A stretch of 35,011 bases of DNA from JBASTI01 sp964374025 (GCA_964374025.1 CAYJWU010000005.1:1-35011), one strand, 5' to 3'; positions 14,398-23,062 are shown, counted from the first letter of the stretch. Made by a program: numbers and translations. Notes: generated from the letters alone by a model not told the origin.

Positions 14398-15491
14398 GAA
14401 TTTTACTTACTGGCGGTGGAAGCGGAGGACATCTTTTTCCCCTTGTAGCTTGCGCGCGAAAACTTAAAATAAATCCGGCTGTAGAAATTATGTATCTTGG
14501 TCCCGATGGTTTTTCCAAAGAAACGCTGAACTTGGAAGGAATCAGGGCTAAGTACATTTTTGCCGGCAAAATGCGCCGCTACCTTTCGCCGCTAATACTT
14601 TTAGATTTACTAAAAATACCAATAGGATTTCTTCAATCGTACTGGCATATATTTTGGTTTATGCCCGATGCTATATTTTCAAAAGGAGGATATGGCAGTG
14701 TACTGCCGGTGATTGTCGGGTGGCTGTTTCGAATCCCTGTTATTATTCACGAATCGGACAGTGTAGCAGGCGTTGCAAATCGAATTCTTGCGAAGCTCGC
14801 GAAAAAAATTATGGTGTCATTCGCCGCAACACTCGCGCTTTTTCCTCCGGACAAAACGACCCTTGTTGGAAATCCCGTGAGAAGCGAATTATTTACGAGG
14901 GTTCCGGAAAATTCGGGCAAGGTGCTGGGGATCCGTTCGGAAAGACCCATTGTGCTTGTGATGGGGGGGAGCCAGGGCGCCCGGCAAATTAATGAGCTAA
15001 CTCTTCTTGCTGTTCCCGATCTTATAAAAAAATATGAGATTGTCCATCAATGCGGCGCAGAAAATTTAACGCAAGTCCAAAAGGGTGCGGCAATCCAGGT
15101 AAGGGACAGTCAAGAAAGAGCCCTGTACCACATATATCCTATGCTTCGCGAGGAGGAGATGGCGAGCGCGTACGCGCTCGCGCGCGTCATTATATCCCGT
15201 GCCGGATCAGGGGCGATTTTTGAGATCGCGGCGGCGGGAAAACCGAGCATTTTAATACCGTATGCTCCCGCGGCAGGAGGGCATCAGGAAAAAAACGCGC
15301 ATGCGTACGCGGAAACCGGCGCGGCAATTGTACTTGAAGGCAAAAATTTGACGCCGCATATGATTATCAGTGAAGTTGATTCTATCATGGAAAACATTGA
15401 AAGATCAAAATCAATGTCCGAAGCAGCCCGCCGTTTCGCCAAACCCGAGGCGGCAAAGAGAATAGCAGAAGAGCTGCTCAAATTTGCGTAA
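14394..15491 (+). CDS. murG: UDP-GlcNAc: lipid I N-acetylglucosaminyltransferase
   Basis: Adds GlcNAc to lipid I to give lipid II at the cytoplasmic membrane face. The 365-aa product has the GT28 features: TGGGSGGHLFP at the N-terminus, the SKGGYGSVLPV and IHESDSVAGVANR segments, VMGGSQGARQIN at the start of the C-terminal domain, and RAGSGAIFEIAAAGKPSILIPYAPAAGGHQEKNA for the UDP-GlcNAc site. Length is standard. The start at 14394 is fixed by overlap with ftsW and by the conserved MRILLTGGG; the frame is open upstream to 14106 only because it shadows ftsW. Confidence 0.96.
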   Translation: MRILLTGGGSGGHLFPLVACARKLKINPAVEIMYLGPDGFSKETLNLEGIRAKYIFAGKMRRYLSPLILLDLLKIPIGFLQSYWHIFWFMPDAIFSKGGYGSVLPVIVGWLFRIPVIIHESDSVAGVANRILAKLAKKIMVSFAATLALFPPDKTTLVGNPVRSELFTRVPENSGKVLGIRSERPIVLVMGGSQGARQINELTLLAVPDLIKKYEIVHQCGAENLTQVQKGAAIQVRDSQERALYHIYPMLREEEMASAYALARVIISRAGSGAIFEIAAAGKPSILIPYAPAAGGHQEKNAHAYAETGAAIVLEGKNLTPHMIISEVDSIMENIERSKSMSEAARRFAKPEAAKRIAEELLKFA

Positions 15492-15494
15492 CTA

Positions 15495-15523
15495 TTGACA
15501 GATATTTGAGGATGTGCTATGCT
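15495..15523 (+). promoter_or_regulatory. Promoter of the 108-aa membrane protein gene
   Basis: TTGACA (15495-15500), 17 nt, TGC-extended TATGCT (15518-15523). The leader of about 30 nt carries AGAGGAGGTT (15547-15556), an SD 6 nt before ATG 15561. Confidence 0.88.
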
Positions 15524-15560
15524 GATAATTGAGGCCGGTTAAAATAAGAGGAGGTTAGAA

Positions 15561-15887
15561 ATGAGTAAAGCGGGTTACGTTGTTGAGGATGCTGTGTTTG
15601 GTCCGCTTGATAGGATCGCAAACGACCCCACTCTTTCAGAGGAAGTGCGCGAGGAGGCACAAAGCAGGATGAAGCGAGCTGGATGGTTGGCAATCCGGTT
15701 ACAGCTATCCGTAGTCTGCACCTTCATCGCGCCGTTAGCTATCCTCGTGTTGAAATTGGGGCCGGACCAGGTTCCTTTCAGCACGATAGCGCTGACCACG
15801 GTAGCATGCATGGGCGGCGTCTTCCTAACCTATCGTGCCGTAATGGCAATTCGCCAACTGTGTGATTTCAGGAATTACGATCGCTAG
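15561..15887 (+). CDS. Unknown 108-aa protein with two membrane segments
   Basis: The soluble N-terminus (residues 1-43) is acidic and helical; two hydrophobic stretches follow (about 44-66 and 72-94) and a short basic tail. No family recognised. It is a stand-alone gene with a consensus promoter, strong SD and its own terminator, and it uses more C/G-ending codons than murG and gltX on either side. This set-up matches the other small SD-led genes in the window and suggests an independently expressed accessory membrane protein. Confidence 0.8.
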   Translation: MSKAGYVVEDAVFGPLDRIANDPTLSEEVREEAQSRMKRAGWLAIRLQLSVVCTFIAPLAILVLKLGPDQVPFSTIALTTVACMGGVFLTYRAVMAIRQLCDFRNYDR

Positions 15888-15900
15888 CACCAGAGCCCTG

Positions 15901-15939
15901 CCCCTCACGGAACATGCGTCTGTGAGGGGCTTTATTATT
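15901..15939 (+). terminator. Rho-independent terminator
   Basis: CCCCTCAC (15901-15908) pairs with GTGAGGGG (15922-15929), followed by CTTTATTATT. It ends the 108-aa gene. Confidence 0.85.
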
Positions 15940-15950
15940 CAAACATCAGA

Positions 15951-15982
15951 TTTACATAGTGTACGATCGTAGCTTATGTAAA
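15951..15982. repeat. Palindrome with ACGATCGT core upstream of gltX
   Basis: TTTACATA (15951-15958) and TATGTAAA (15975-15982) flank the 10-bp palindrome TACGATCGTA (15962-15971) with two 3-nt mismatched spacers. The core matches members 1-4, but the outer arms are 2 bp closer and lack ACC/GGT, so it is a relative at most. It lies 77 nt before gltX. Confidence 0.65.
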
Positions 15983-16044
15983 TTTTATTTGGGGGTTTAT
16001 TTTGTATTGGAATAGACTACTTCTCGTATAACGCGAGTTTCTTT

Positions 16045-16058
16045 GGTATAGTAAAGAT
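16045..16058 (+). promoter_or_regulatory. Leaderless promoter of gltX
   Basis: TGGTATAGT (16045-16052... TGG overlapping at 16044-16046 as TGG) with the -10 hexamer TATAGT at 16047-16052 lies 6 nt before ATG 16059. The -35 is weak, and the extension would compensate. Confidence 0.7.
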
Positions 16059-17482
16059 ATGTCAGTACGAGTCCGTATAGCCCCATCGCCAACTGGACCA
16101 ATGCATGTAGGTACTGCCCGTACCGCGCTTTTCAATTGGCTATTCGCGAAAAAAAATAACGGCGTTTTTATTTTGCGCATTGAAGATACAGACAAAGAAA
16201 GATCAAAAAAAGAATACGAGGAAAATATAATTAAGGGTCTTGAGTGGCTTGGTTTGGATTACGCGGAGGGGCCGGTTCGGCAGAGTGAACGCACCAAAAT
16301 TTATAACATATATATAAAAAAATTGCTGGCTTCCGGAAATGCTTTTTACTGTCGCCATACACCCGGGGAGCTCGAGAAAGAAAANNNNNNNNNNNNNNNN
16401 NNNNNNNNNNNNNNNNNNNNNNNNNNNNNNNNNNNNNNNNNNNNNNNNNNNNNNNNNNNNNNNNNNNNNNNNNNNNNNNNNNNNGTGGAGTCATCAGATT
16501 TTCTAACCCTGGTGGGCGGATAAAATTTATTGATCTAATTCGGGGTGCGATAGAGTTTAATGTAGATTTACTGGGAGATTTTTCGATTGCCAAAGATGAA
16601 AATACGCCCTTGTACAATCTTGCCGCGGCGATTGATGATTATGAGATGAAGATTAGCCATGTAATACGGGGAGAGGATCACATATCAAATACCCCAAAAC
16701 AACTTCTGATATACAAGGCGCTAGTTTTAGAGCCGCCTCAATATGCCCACCTGCCCATGATTCTGGGTACAGATAAATCAAAATTGAGCAAGCGCCATGG
16801 CGCAACGTCCCTCCTTGAATACAGGGATCAGGGATATTTGCCCGACGCAATGTTCAATTTTCTCGCGCTTCTCGGGTGGAACCCCGGTGGCAGTAAGGAA
16901 ATAATGAGTAGGGATGACATTGTCCAAAAATTTTCGCTTGCGGCGGTACAAAAATCAGGGGCGGTATTTAATGTTGAAAAACTTGACTGGATGAACGGAG
17001 AATATATTCGCAACGTGCCCCTTCAAGAACTAGTAAAATTATGCGAACCGTATCTGCCCCAAGATAGTGACTTGGATCTTACAAAAATTGTTTCTCTCGA
17101 ACAGCCGCGGTTGAAGAGAATAGCCGAGATAGGGGAGAGTACCGGGTTCTTTTTTGAGGATAAGCTTGAATATGAGAAAGAATTATTGCGCTGGAAAAAT
17201 ATGACTGACGATGAAACCCAAAAAAAATTGGAGGGATTAGAAAAATTGCTAAGCGACATACCGGGGGAAGATTATACAAGAGAAAATTTAGAAAAAGTGA
17301 TTATGCCAAAAGCTGAAGAGTGGGGGAGAGCGGATGGAAAAGTAGACAGAGGGCGGACTCTCTGGCCGCTTCGCGTAGCTCTCACCGGCCGCAAGGCATC
17401 CCCCGGCCCGTTTGAAGTCGCCGAAATCCTCGGCAAAAAAAAATGCCTCGCGCGCGTGCGAGAGGCAAGAAACATTTTTTAG
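16059..17482 (+). CDS. gltX: Glutamyl-tRNA synthetase, interrupted by a gap
   Basis: Class I synthetase that charges tRNA with glutamate. Before the gap (about 108 aa) are RIAPSPTGPMHVGTAR with the HIGH-type motif (HVGT) and RIEDTDKERS. After it (332 codons from 16487) are VIRGEDHISNTPKQ, the KMSKS-type loop KLSKRHGA, and the alpha-helical anticodon-binding region through RGRTLWPLRVALTGRKASPGP. The N run is 100 bases by convention and does not preserve frame, so its real length is unknown. The start follows a leaderless promoter. It is not possible to say whether the enzyme also charges tRNA-Gln. Confidence 0.96.
16385..16484. other. Assembly gap (N run)
   Basis: One hundred N within gltX. 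Frames on the two sides do not agree for 100 bases, so this is a placeholder length. Confidence 0.99.
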
Positions 17483-17487
17483 TACCA

Positions 17488-17643
17488 CTAAGATGTAAAG
17501 AGAAGGTATACGATTAAGTAACCCAAGCCCCCAAATACGATTGTGCTCGCTACGAAAAGCGTGCGCGATAAAAGGTACTTGAATACATGTTTGCGATTAT
17601 ACCTATCTCGGAGCTCTTTTGCCCGCAGTTCTATCTGCTCCAT
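17488..17643 (-). CDS. Small membrane protein, 51 aa
   Basis: The start at 17643 is set by GGAGGT 7 nt upstream on the minus strand; longer frames upstream have no SD. The product starts MEQIELRAKELRDRY, a charged helix, and ends in one membrane segment (about residues 28-49, LFVASTIVFGGLGYLIVYLLF). No family recognised. It is convergent with gltX (stop codons about 6 nt apart) and divergent from the M23 peptidase, whose ATG is only 15 nt away. Its promoter lies inside that peptidase's signal-peptide codons. Confidence 0.7.
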   Translation of the reverse strand: MEQIELRAKELRDRYNRKHVFKYLLSRTLFVASTIVFGGLGYLIVYLLFTS

Positions 17644-17657
17644 CTTTGCTACCTCCA

Positions 17658-18908
17658 ATGAAGATGTCACCATTATTACAAATATTGATATTTTTGTCAA
17701 TAGCTCTGCCGGTATTTGCGGGCTTGTCCTCCTTAGCCTTAGCGACGGAGGAGGAAGTTGATGATCTTAAAAATCAGATAGACGAGAGGGCGAGGGAAAT
17801 ACAAGGGCTTAAGCAACAAGAAGGGGAGTATAAGGAGGCGGCAACAGACGCGCATGAGGCGGCAGAGAGTCTGGAAGATTTAGTTATTGATTTTAACCGC
17901 CAGATCAAAGGCATAGGAAACGACATTGCGATAAAGCAGGGAGAAATATCCTCTGTCTCGCTTAGGATTCGCCAAACAGAGCTTACGATACAGGTAAAAG
18001 AATCCGAAATAGCGCGCACGCGCCGCTATATCGGGGCAGTGCTTAGGGAAATATATGAAAGCGACGGGAAGGAAGTTGTTGAGCTTTTGTTCCAATATGA
18101 AAGTTTTTCGGATTTTTTTAATCAGGTTGAATACCGAGAGATGCTCCAGCGCGATCTGAAATCCCGTCTCGAGGAAATAAAGCTCTTCAAAGAGAACCTT
18201 CTGCAGGAAAAAATTGAGCTTGATGCCAGGCGAGAGGAACTTAGAAAGCTTAAGCAGGATCTCGAAAATCAAAATAGCATACTGGACGATCAGAAGGAAA
18301 GAAAGGAACGGCTTTTGAAAGAAACACGCAATCAAGAGTGGCGCTATAAGGAACTTCTAAAAACTACTCGGGGGAAGCAAGACGCGATACAGCGCGAGAT
18401 ATTTGAACTGGAAGATAAATTGCGTAAAGCCATTGACGCGGCAAGCATCCCCGCGCCAAGGCCGGGAGTCCTCGCCTGGCCTGCCGAGGGACAGCTCTCG
18501 CAAAATTACGGGTGCACGAAATTTGCTAAAACCTCAGCGGCATATCCAACTTGCTTCCATAACGGTATAGATATTGCCGCAAGTTATGGTACAATAGTAG
18601 TAGCGGCTCGCGACGGTAAAGTAATTGCAGTGCAAAGCGCCCCATACGCGTACGGCAAGTGGGTTGCGATCGAACACGATAATGGACTTGTGTCACTTTA
18701 CGCGCATCTTTCACTTCAATCCGTAAGCGTGGGGCAAGGCGTAAATAGGGGACAAGCTATCGGGTATATGGGGTCCACCGGGTATTCAACCGGGTCGCAT
18801 TTGCACTTTACCGTGTATGCCCCAAATACCTTTTCCACAAAGCCAAGCGAGATTGCAGGCACGCTTCCTATAGGCGCGACGCTTAATCCATTTGATTACT
18901 TACCATAA
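17658..18908 (+). CDS. Coiled-coil M23 peptidase (EnvC/NlpD-like murein hydrolase)
   Basis: The 416-aa product starts MKMSPLLQ, with a signal peptide to about residue 30 (ending SLALA). A long coiled coil follows (about 32-265, rich in Glu, Lys, Arg, Leu and Gln), then a Pro-rich hinge and an M23/LytM domain. The zinc motifs are HNGIDIA (HxxxD) and HLHF (HxH), and both are intact, so it may be an active glycyl- or D-Ala-mDAP-type endopeptidase rather than a mere activator. Two Cys (NYGCTK and PTCFHN) flank the active site and could form a disulfide. The start is the first ATG before the signal peptide; no SD is seen. Likely acts in cell separation. Confidence 0.9.
   Translation: MKMSPLLQILIFLSIALPVFAGLSSLALATEEEVDDLKNQIDERAREIQGLKQQEGEYKEAATDAHEAAESLEDLVIDFNRQIKGIGNDIAIKQGEISSVSLRIRQTELTIQVKESEIARTRRYIGAVLREIYESDGKEVVELLFQYESFSDFFNQVEYREMLQRDLKSRLEEIKLFKENLLQEKIELDARREELRKLKQDLENQNSILDDQKERKERLLKETRNQEWRYKELLKTTRGKQDAIQREIFELEDKLRKAIDAASIPAPRPGVLAWPAEGQLSQNYGCTKFAKTSAAYPTCFHNGIDIAASYGTIVVAARDGKVIAVQSAPYAYGKWVAIEHDNGLVSLYAHLSLQSVSVGQGVNRGQAIGYMGSTGYSTGSHLHFTVYAPNTFSTKPSEIAGTLPIGATLNPFDYLP
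17672..17700 (-). promoter_or_regulatory. Promoter of the 51-aa membrane protein gene
   Basis: On the minus strand TTGACA (17700-17695), 17 nt, AATAAT (17677-17672). It sits within the first 15 codons of the opposite M23 peptidase gene. Confidence 0.65.
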
Positions 18909-18921
18909 ATTAGCATTAACG

Positions 18922-18933
18922 TAATATGCAACT
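18922..18933 (+). promoter_or_regulatory. Leaderless -10 before the 91-aa gene
   Basis: TAATAT (18922-18927), then 6 nt and ATG 18934. No good -35 was found, so this may be a secondary promoter for a gene that can also be read from the M23 peptidase. Confidence 0.5.
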
Positions 18934-19209
18934 ATGAAAAAAATTTTACTGATAATTGTTATCATCGCTATCGCTGCCCTATTTCTTGTTCCCGAGTCTA
19001 TGATAGGGGACTACAAGGGTTTAATAAAAATAAAATACGGCCTGCGGGATGCCGCTATAACGGCTAAGAATATTATTACATCCTTTGCAAGGACGGGCGA
19101 AAAGCCGAAGGAATTGGACGCGCTGGAAAAATCCGCCAAGGAGAAATTGAAAGAGGGAGCGAAGGATGCGATAAAGGAGGGAGCAAAGGAGACAATAGAG
19201 GGCCTCTAA
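18934..19209 (+). CDS. Unknown 91-aa membrane-anchored protein
   Basis: The N-terminus is a single hydrophobic segment (residues 3-20, KKILLIIVIIAIAALFLV). The C-terminal third is a charged amphipathic helix with repeating Ala-Lys-Glu units (EKSAKEKLKEGAKDAIKEGAKETIEG), a pattern with near-11-residue periodicity also seen in LEA-like or apolipoprotein-like helices. It starts 25 nt after the M23 peptidase stop. No family recognised. It could anchor or partner the peptidase at the membrane, but that rests only on position. Confidence 0.7.
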   Translation: MKKILLIIVIIAIAALFLVPESMIGDYKGLIKIKYGLRDAAITAKNIITSFARTGEKPKELDALEKSAKEKLKEGAKDAIKEGAKETIEGL

Positions 19210-19266
19210 CCCGCTCGGTGGGGATGTATTAGGTGTATTATTGGAATATAAAGTTCGCATAATTAT

Positions 19267-19310
19267 ACTTAATAGTATTAAGTACTCCGGGGTTCTTAAT
19301 ACTATTAAGT
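19267..19310. repeat. Paired 17-bp palindromes upstream of the tyrosine recombinase
   Basis: ACTTAATAGTATTAAGT (19267-19283) and TCTTAATACTATTAAGT (19294-19310) are each palindromes around one base, 10 bp apart. Together they also form a perfect 13-bp inverted repeat (19270-19282 with 19295-19307). This is the layout of a two-site operator or of a recombinase-binding site. Confidence 0.85.
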
Positions 19311-19319
19311 ATTCAAAAA

Positions 19320-19355
19320 TTAAGCGAAAAATTACTTTCTAAATTTCCGCTTAAT
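19320..19355. repeat. Inverted repeat immediately before the recombinase start
   Basis: TTAAGCG (from 19320) and CGCTTAA (ending about 19354) are perfect 7-bp arms with partly matching AAAAATT/AAATTTC inside and a 7-nt loop. It has no clear T tract and lies about 18 nt before the start codon. Confidence 0.7.
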
Positions 19356-19371
19356 TTTTGACTTGATTTTG

Positions 19372-20325
19372 ATGGAAAAAAGTACAAAACCCATTCCCCA
19401 GCATACTTCTGACTTTTTGGATTGGCTGGATGTTGAAAAGGGATTATCTTCGAAATCCCAGGAAAACTACTCCCGATTCTTAAAACGTTTTATAGATTGG
19501 CTGTCATCAAATAATATGTCTGGTATTACGCCGGACGCGCTGACATCAGAGCATATTTGGAAATATCGCGTCTTTCTTTCTCGGCACCATCGCCAGCACT
19601 CCCCTGCCGCGCTCAAAAAATCAACACAAAATTATTACCTCATAGCGCTTCGATCTCTTTTGAATTACTTTGCCGAGCGCGATATACTCTCGCTTCCCGC
19701 GGAAAAAATTAAACTTGCGAGGGATAAAAGCGATAAGCAAGTACGATTTCTTACCCTTGAGCAGCTTGAAGAATTATTTGCGGTTCCAAAAACCTCCACC
19801 TTTCAGGGGTTGCGGGATAGGGCCATATTGGAAGTTTTTTTCTCCACGGGCATGCGAATCGCCGAACTTACAGCGCTTAATCGCGAACAAATTAAATTGC
19901 CCGGCAAAGGGCAGGAATTAGAGCTTGGAATTGTCGGAAAAGGCGGCCGGGCTCGCACGGTATATTTTTCCCCACGCGCGTTGTCGTGGCTTGGCAAATA
20001 TTTAAAGACGCGCTCTGATGACAGCAAAGCGCTGTTTATAAATTATAGGCGCAGGAAAGATGCGTCATCGCGCCTATCGTCCCGCGCGATTGAAAAAATG
20101 ATAAAACGCTATGCCCTGCTCGCCGGCCTGCCAATTACAACCACTCCTCACGTGATGCGCCATTCCTTCGCAACAGACCTTTTAAGCAAGGGGGTTGATA
20201 TCCGCATCCTGCAGGAATTTTTGGGGCACAAAAGTATTTCTGCTACGCAAATCTACGCGCATGTAACGAGCAAGAAACTTCGCGAAATCCACAGAAAATT
20301 TCACGGTACTGGCAGCTCTACGTAA
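19372..20325 (+). CDS. Tyrosine recombinase, XerC/XerD type
   Basis: Breaks and rejoins DNA at specific sites, typically resolving chromosome dimers at dif. The 317-aa product has the N-terminal SAM-like core-binding domain (about 8-105) and a C-terminal catalytic domain with all active residues: R162 (TGMRIAEL), K190 (GKGGRAR), H260 and R263 (HVMRHSF), H286 (LGHKSIS) and Y295 (QIYAHV). Length and motifs fit Xer proteins. ATG 19372 is preferred over an in-frame TTG at 19363. Paired palindromes directly upstream may be its target site or operator. Its last 25 bases overlap the tail of the histidine kinase gene on the other strand. A phage-type integrase is less likely because no phage genes are near. 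Confidence 0.9.
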   Translation: MEKSTKPIPQHTSDFLDWLDVEKGLSSKSQENYSRFLKRFIDWLSSNNMSGITPDALTSEHIWKYRVFLSRHHRQHSPAALKKSTQNYYLIALRSLLNYFAERDILSLPAEKIKLARDKSDKQVRFLTLEQLEELFAVPKTSTFQGLRDRAILEVFFSTGMRIAELTALNREQIKLPGKGQELELGIVGKGGRARTVYFSPRALSWLGKYLKTRSDDSKALFINYRRRKDASSRLSSRAIEKMIKRYALLAGLPITTTPHVMRHSFATDLLSKGVDIRILQEFLGHKSISATQIYAHVTSKKLREIHRKFHGTGSST

Positions 20326-21848
20326 AACCTGCTTCCTTTGTGCAGGCCGTCGCTCTCGGCCCATATTTTGCCCTGATGGGCTTTAATTATACTTTGGGCG
20401 ACATAAAGACCAAGGCCCAGGCCCTCTACATTAGTCCGCTGTCCCCCCTCGCCTCGCGAGAATTGGCCAAACAAATTTTCGAGGTCCGATTTTGTCATGC
20501 CGATTCCCGTATCCTGTACCGTAATTTTTATCCTGTTTAAATCCTTAACATAAGTAAGGCGCACATTTACATGCCCTTTGTCTGTGTAGCGAATGGCGTT
20601 ATCTATCAGGTTTAAAATAACCTGACGCAACTTCTCTTCATCCGCGCGTATTGCAGGTATCTCAACGGCCGGTTTCTCCCAATTTAGCGCAATCCCCTTC
20701 CCCTCTGCCTGCAAGCGAATTTCCGATATTGCACCCTCGATCAGCTTAATGATGCTTATTTGCTGAAAATTGTACTGCAATTTTCCTCGCTCTATTCTTG
20801 AAATATTTAAAATGTCATTCACAAGCCGTATCATCCTCTCGTTGGTCGTATAAGTTTTTTCCAGCCAATCTTTTCTGTCTTTATCCGATCCGCTCCCCTC
20901 TTTTATCATGGAAACAAATCCTTTTATCGCGGTAAGAGGCGTACGAAGCTGGTGCGAGACGATTGACACAAAATCGGATTTTGCTTTTGATAAACGTTCA
21001 AGCTCGTGAATCTCCCGAATTGTGCCGCGAATAAGAAACGAACCAAAAATCAATACGACTATGAACATAACAAAATTCACGGAAAAATCCGCTAGCGACT
21101 TAGAAAGCAAGGCATTGAAGAGCATAATTATGAGAATCAACGCAGTAAACAGCTCGGTTGTTATAACCCTTACATTCAATAGGTGGTGCTTCACGATTGC
21201 GTAAGAGAAAAGTGCTACCATTATTATAGTTAGCGGGGGACCAAGCCAATAAAAATGAAAATTTCCAAACCACGGCAGCAAAACATTCGTGGTTACTCCA
21301 CCGATAGATGCGATAGCGCTGCCTAGAAGTACATATATAAATTGCGCCCGTAAAATACCCGAGGACTGCGTAAATCTTTTTATAAGTATTAAATGTCCAA
21401 GGATAAAATACGCCGCGACAAATAAGACATACAGGGGATATATTTTCCCAAATGCTACGCCCCTTACGCCATCGAGGATAATGGCATTCCCAACAATTAA
21501 ATCGCTGAATAATATGGCGATTGAAAAAACTACCGGGAGCAGCAGCGTTGCGACATAAAATTTTTTTCTGAAACGTGCTTTTTCATTCGGAAACGTATTT
21601 GCAAATACTAAAAAACTTGCCACAATAGACACGCCCGAGATGTAGAGCAGGGGTATAGATATAATATTTACTGCCGTCTCACTAGCATAGTAAAAAATAA
21701 TTTTTGCAACCGCCCAGAATACTATGCCTGCAATAATCATCAAAAAAAGTTTAGCCGATATCGACTGGCTTTGGCCACGAAAAGTACTCCAACCCAGGGC
21801 GAGGTTAGCAAGAATCGTAATTACTAAAATAGTGAATACTAGGTCCAT
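20301..21848 (-). CDS. Sensor histidine kinase with N-terminal 7TM region
   Basis: The 515-aa product has eight or so hydrophobic segments (residues 1-275; the first seven resemble the 7TM sensor regions of bacterial kinases). A HisKA domain follows with the phospho-acceptor H299 (VSHQLRTPL), then HATPase_c with N box (NLIDNAIRY), G1 (DTGIGM) and G2 (GLGLGLYVA). It should autophosphorylate in response to an envelope or membrane signal. No response regulator is adjacent, so it is an orphan here. It is the last gene of the long minus-strand operon: its ATG overlaps the SDR stop (TAATG). Its end overlaps the recombinase gene. Confidence 0.92.
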   Translation of the reverse strand: MDLVFTILVITILANLALGWSTFRGQSQSISAKLFLMIIAGIVFWAVAKIIFYYASETAVNIISIPLLYISGVSIVASFLVFANTFPNEKARFRKKFYVATLLLPVVFSIAILFSDLIVGNAIILDGVRGVAFGKIYPLYVLFVAAYFILGHLILIKRFTQSSGILRAQFIYVLLGSAIASIGGVTTNVLLPWFGNFHFYWLGPPLTIIMVALFSYAIVKHHLLNVRVITTELFTALILIIMLFNALLSKSLADFSVNFVMFIVVLIFGSFLIRGTIREIHELERLSKAKSDFVSIVSHQLRTPLTAIKGFVSMIKEGSGSDKDRKDWLEKTYTTNERMIRLVNDILNISRIERGKLQYNFQQISIIKLIEGAISEIRLQAEGKGIALNWEKPAVEIPAIRADEEKLRQVILNLIDNAIRYTDKGHVNVRLTYVKDLNRIKITVQDTGIGMTKSDLENLFGQFSRGEGGQRTNVEGLGLGLYVAQSIIKAHQGKIWAESDGLHKGSRFYVELPVP

Positions 21849-23056
21849 TATTTATCCGTGCGCGCCTTTTTATGGAATCCCCGTATTACTCCGGCGATTA
21901 AATCTGGCGTTACCATTGTCGAGGCGAACAATTTTTCTCCCGCAATGCGCTGTGTATTTTTCGTATCATATTGCGATTCGTTGAATATATATTGCTGATA
22001 ATAAAATATGCTGCGAGCGAAGCGTTTAAGCGGGGGCAAGATATGCGAACCAAATATTACTACACGAAATAGGGTCTTTAGAACAAATGAATGGGTATGT
22101 ATGATTGGGATATACAGATCGAGTCCCCGAAAAGTTTCATGAAAAAGTACGCTAAGAGAAACAGGATGGCGGTCTGCAATATTGTATATAAATAGTCCCG
22201 AGCGCGCGTTTACCCTATGGTATTCGGCTATTTGTGACATGAGGTAAACAACTTTATCAATTGGAACCAGGTTGAGATGCTTATTGTGTATACAGGGAAA
22301 CGGTATTTTTGTATATATTTTACTGCCCTCAATTTTTATACCTAAATATTTTAAGATGAGCTTCGCGGCCTTGGGAAGGCCGAGAAGCCACTTTTTTAGT
22401 TCGTACAAACTCGCGAGAAAATTGTAATAGCCAAAATTATTTTGCGGCACATATTTCTCGTTTCCTATGACAATACTTAGGCGGAGTATTGCCCGCGTCA
22501 TGGCAAGTTCGCGATTGTCTGGGTTATTTATGATATAATCCTCGGCCTCCCACTTTGTTTCCTCATAAGAATTTACGAATTTTCGAGGGCGGTCCATTGG
22601 TTTTTCGTAAACAATTCCGGTATAGGAACCCCGAACATACACCGTGCTAACATAAAAAAAATACTGAGCAGTTATGTTTTTTGCGAAGCTGAAAACATTC
22701 TGAGTGCCCCTTAGATTAACTGCGATATTTTTATCCCTGTCTCTTCGCCTAAAACTAAGCGATGCGGCAAGATGCCACACCTCGGAGATTCGCCCGCTGA
22801 GTTTTTGGGAATAATCTTTCTGAAGCCCTAAATCCTCTTTGGTTATATCGCCAAAGACCGCCTCAACGCGATTAAGATATGCCTTGGATATTTCTGCGCG
22901 CTCAAAAATTTCATCTATTTGCGGGCCAGCATATTTTTCAGAATTGTGCAGAAGCACAATAATGCCGTAACCCTTTTGGAGTAAATCGTGTAACAATAGC
23001 GGCCCTATAAAACCAGAAGCCCCTGTTATAAAAATTGTTCTCCTGCTTGCATCCAT
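21848..23056 (-). CDS. NAD(P)-dependent extended SDR (epimerase/dehydratase or acyl-reductase-like)
   Basis: The 402-aa product has the Rossmann motif TGASGFIG (residues 12-19), and YEETK gives the catalytic YxxxK; STVYV supplies the catalytic Ser/Thr. The long C-terminal part (about 190-400) with hydrophobic helices resembles NAD_binding_4 (fatty acyl-CoA reductase-like) proteins more than sugar epimerases. Being next to PlsC suggests a substrate in lipid metabolism, but sugar modification is possible. A -10-like TAAGAT lies 6 nt before its ATG, so it might be transcribed on its own besides reading on from the PlsC gene 26 nt upstream. Confidence 0.82.
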   Translation of the reverse strand: MDASRRTIFITGASGFIGPLLLHDLLQKGYGIIVLLHNSEKYAGPQIDEIFERAEISKAYLNRVEAVFGDITKEDLGLQKDYSQKLSGRISEVWHLAASLSFRRRDRDKNIAVNLRGTQNVFSFAKNITAQYFFYVSTVYVRGSYTGIVYEKPMDRPRKFVNSYEETKWEAEDYIINNPDNRELAMTRAILRLSIVIGNEKYVPQNNFGYYNFLASLYELKKWLLGLPKAAKLILKYLGIKIEGSKIYTKIPFPCIHNKHLNLVPIDKVVYLMSQIAEYHRVNARSGLFIYNIADRHPVSLSVLFHETFRGLDLYIPIIHTHSFVLKTLFRVVIFGSHILPPLKRFARSIFYYQQYIFNESQYDTKNTQRIAGEKLFASTMVTPDLIAGVIRGFHKKARTDK

Positions 23057-23062
23057 GCATAT

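Noticed and set aside
19363..20325. Phage or integrative element around the tyrosine recombinase
   Set aside because: No phage, relaxase or cargo genes and no tRNA attachment site next to it. A housekeeping Xer protein is simpler.
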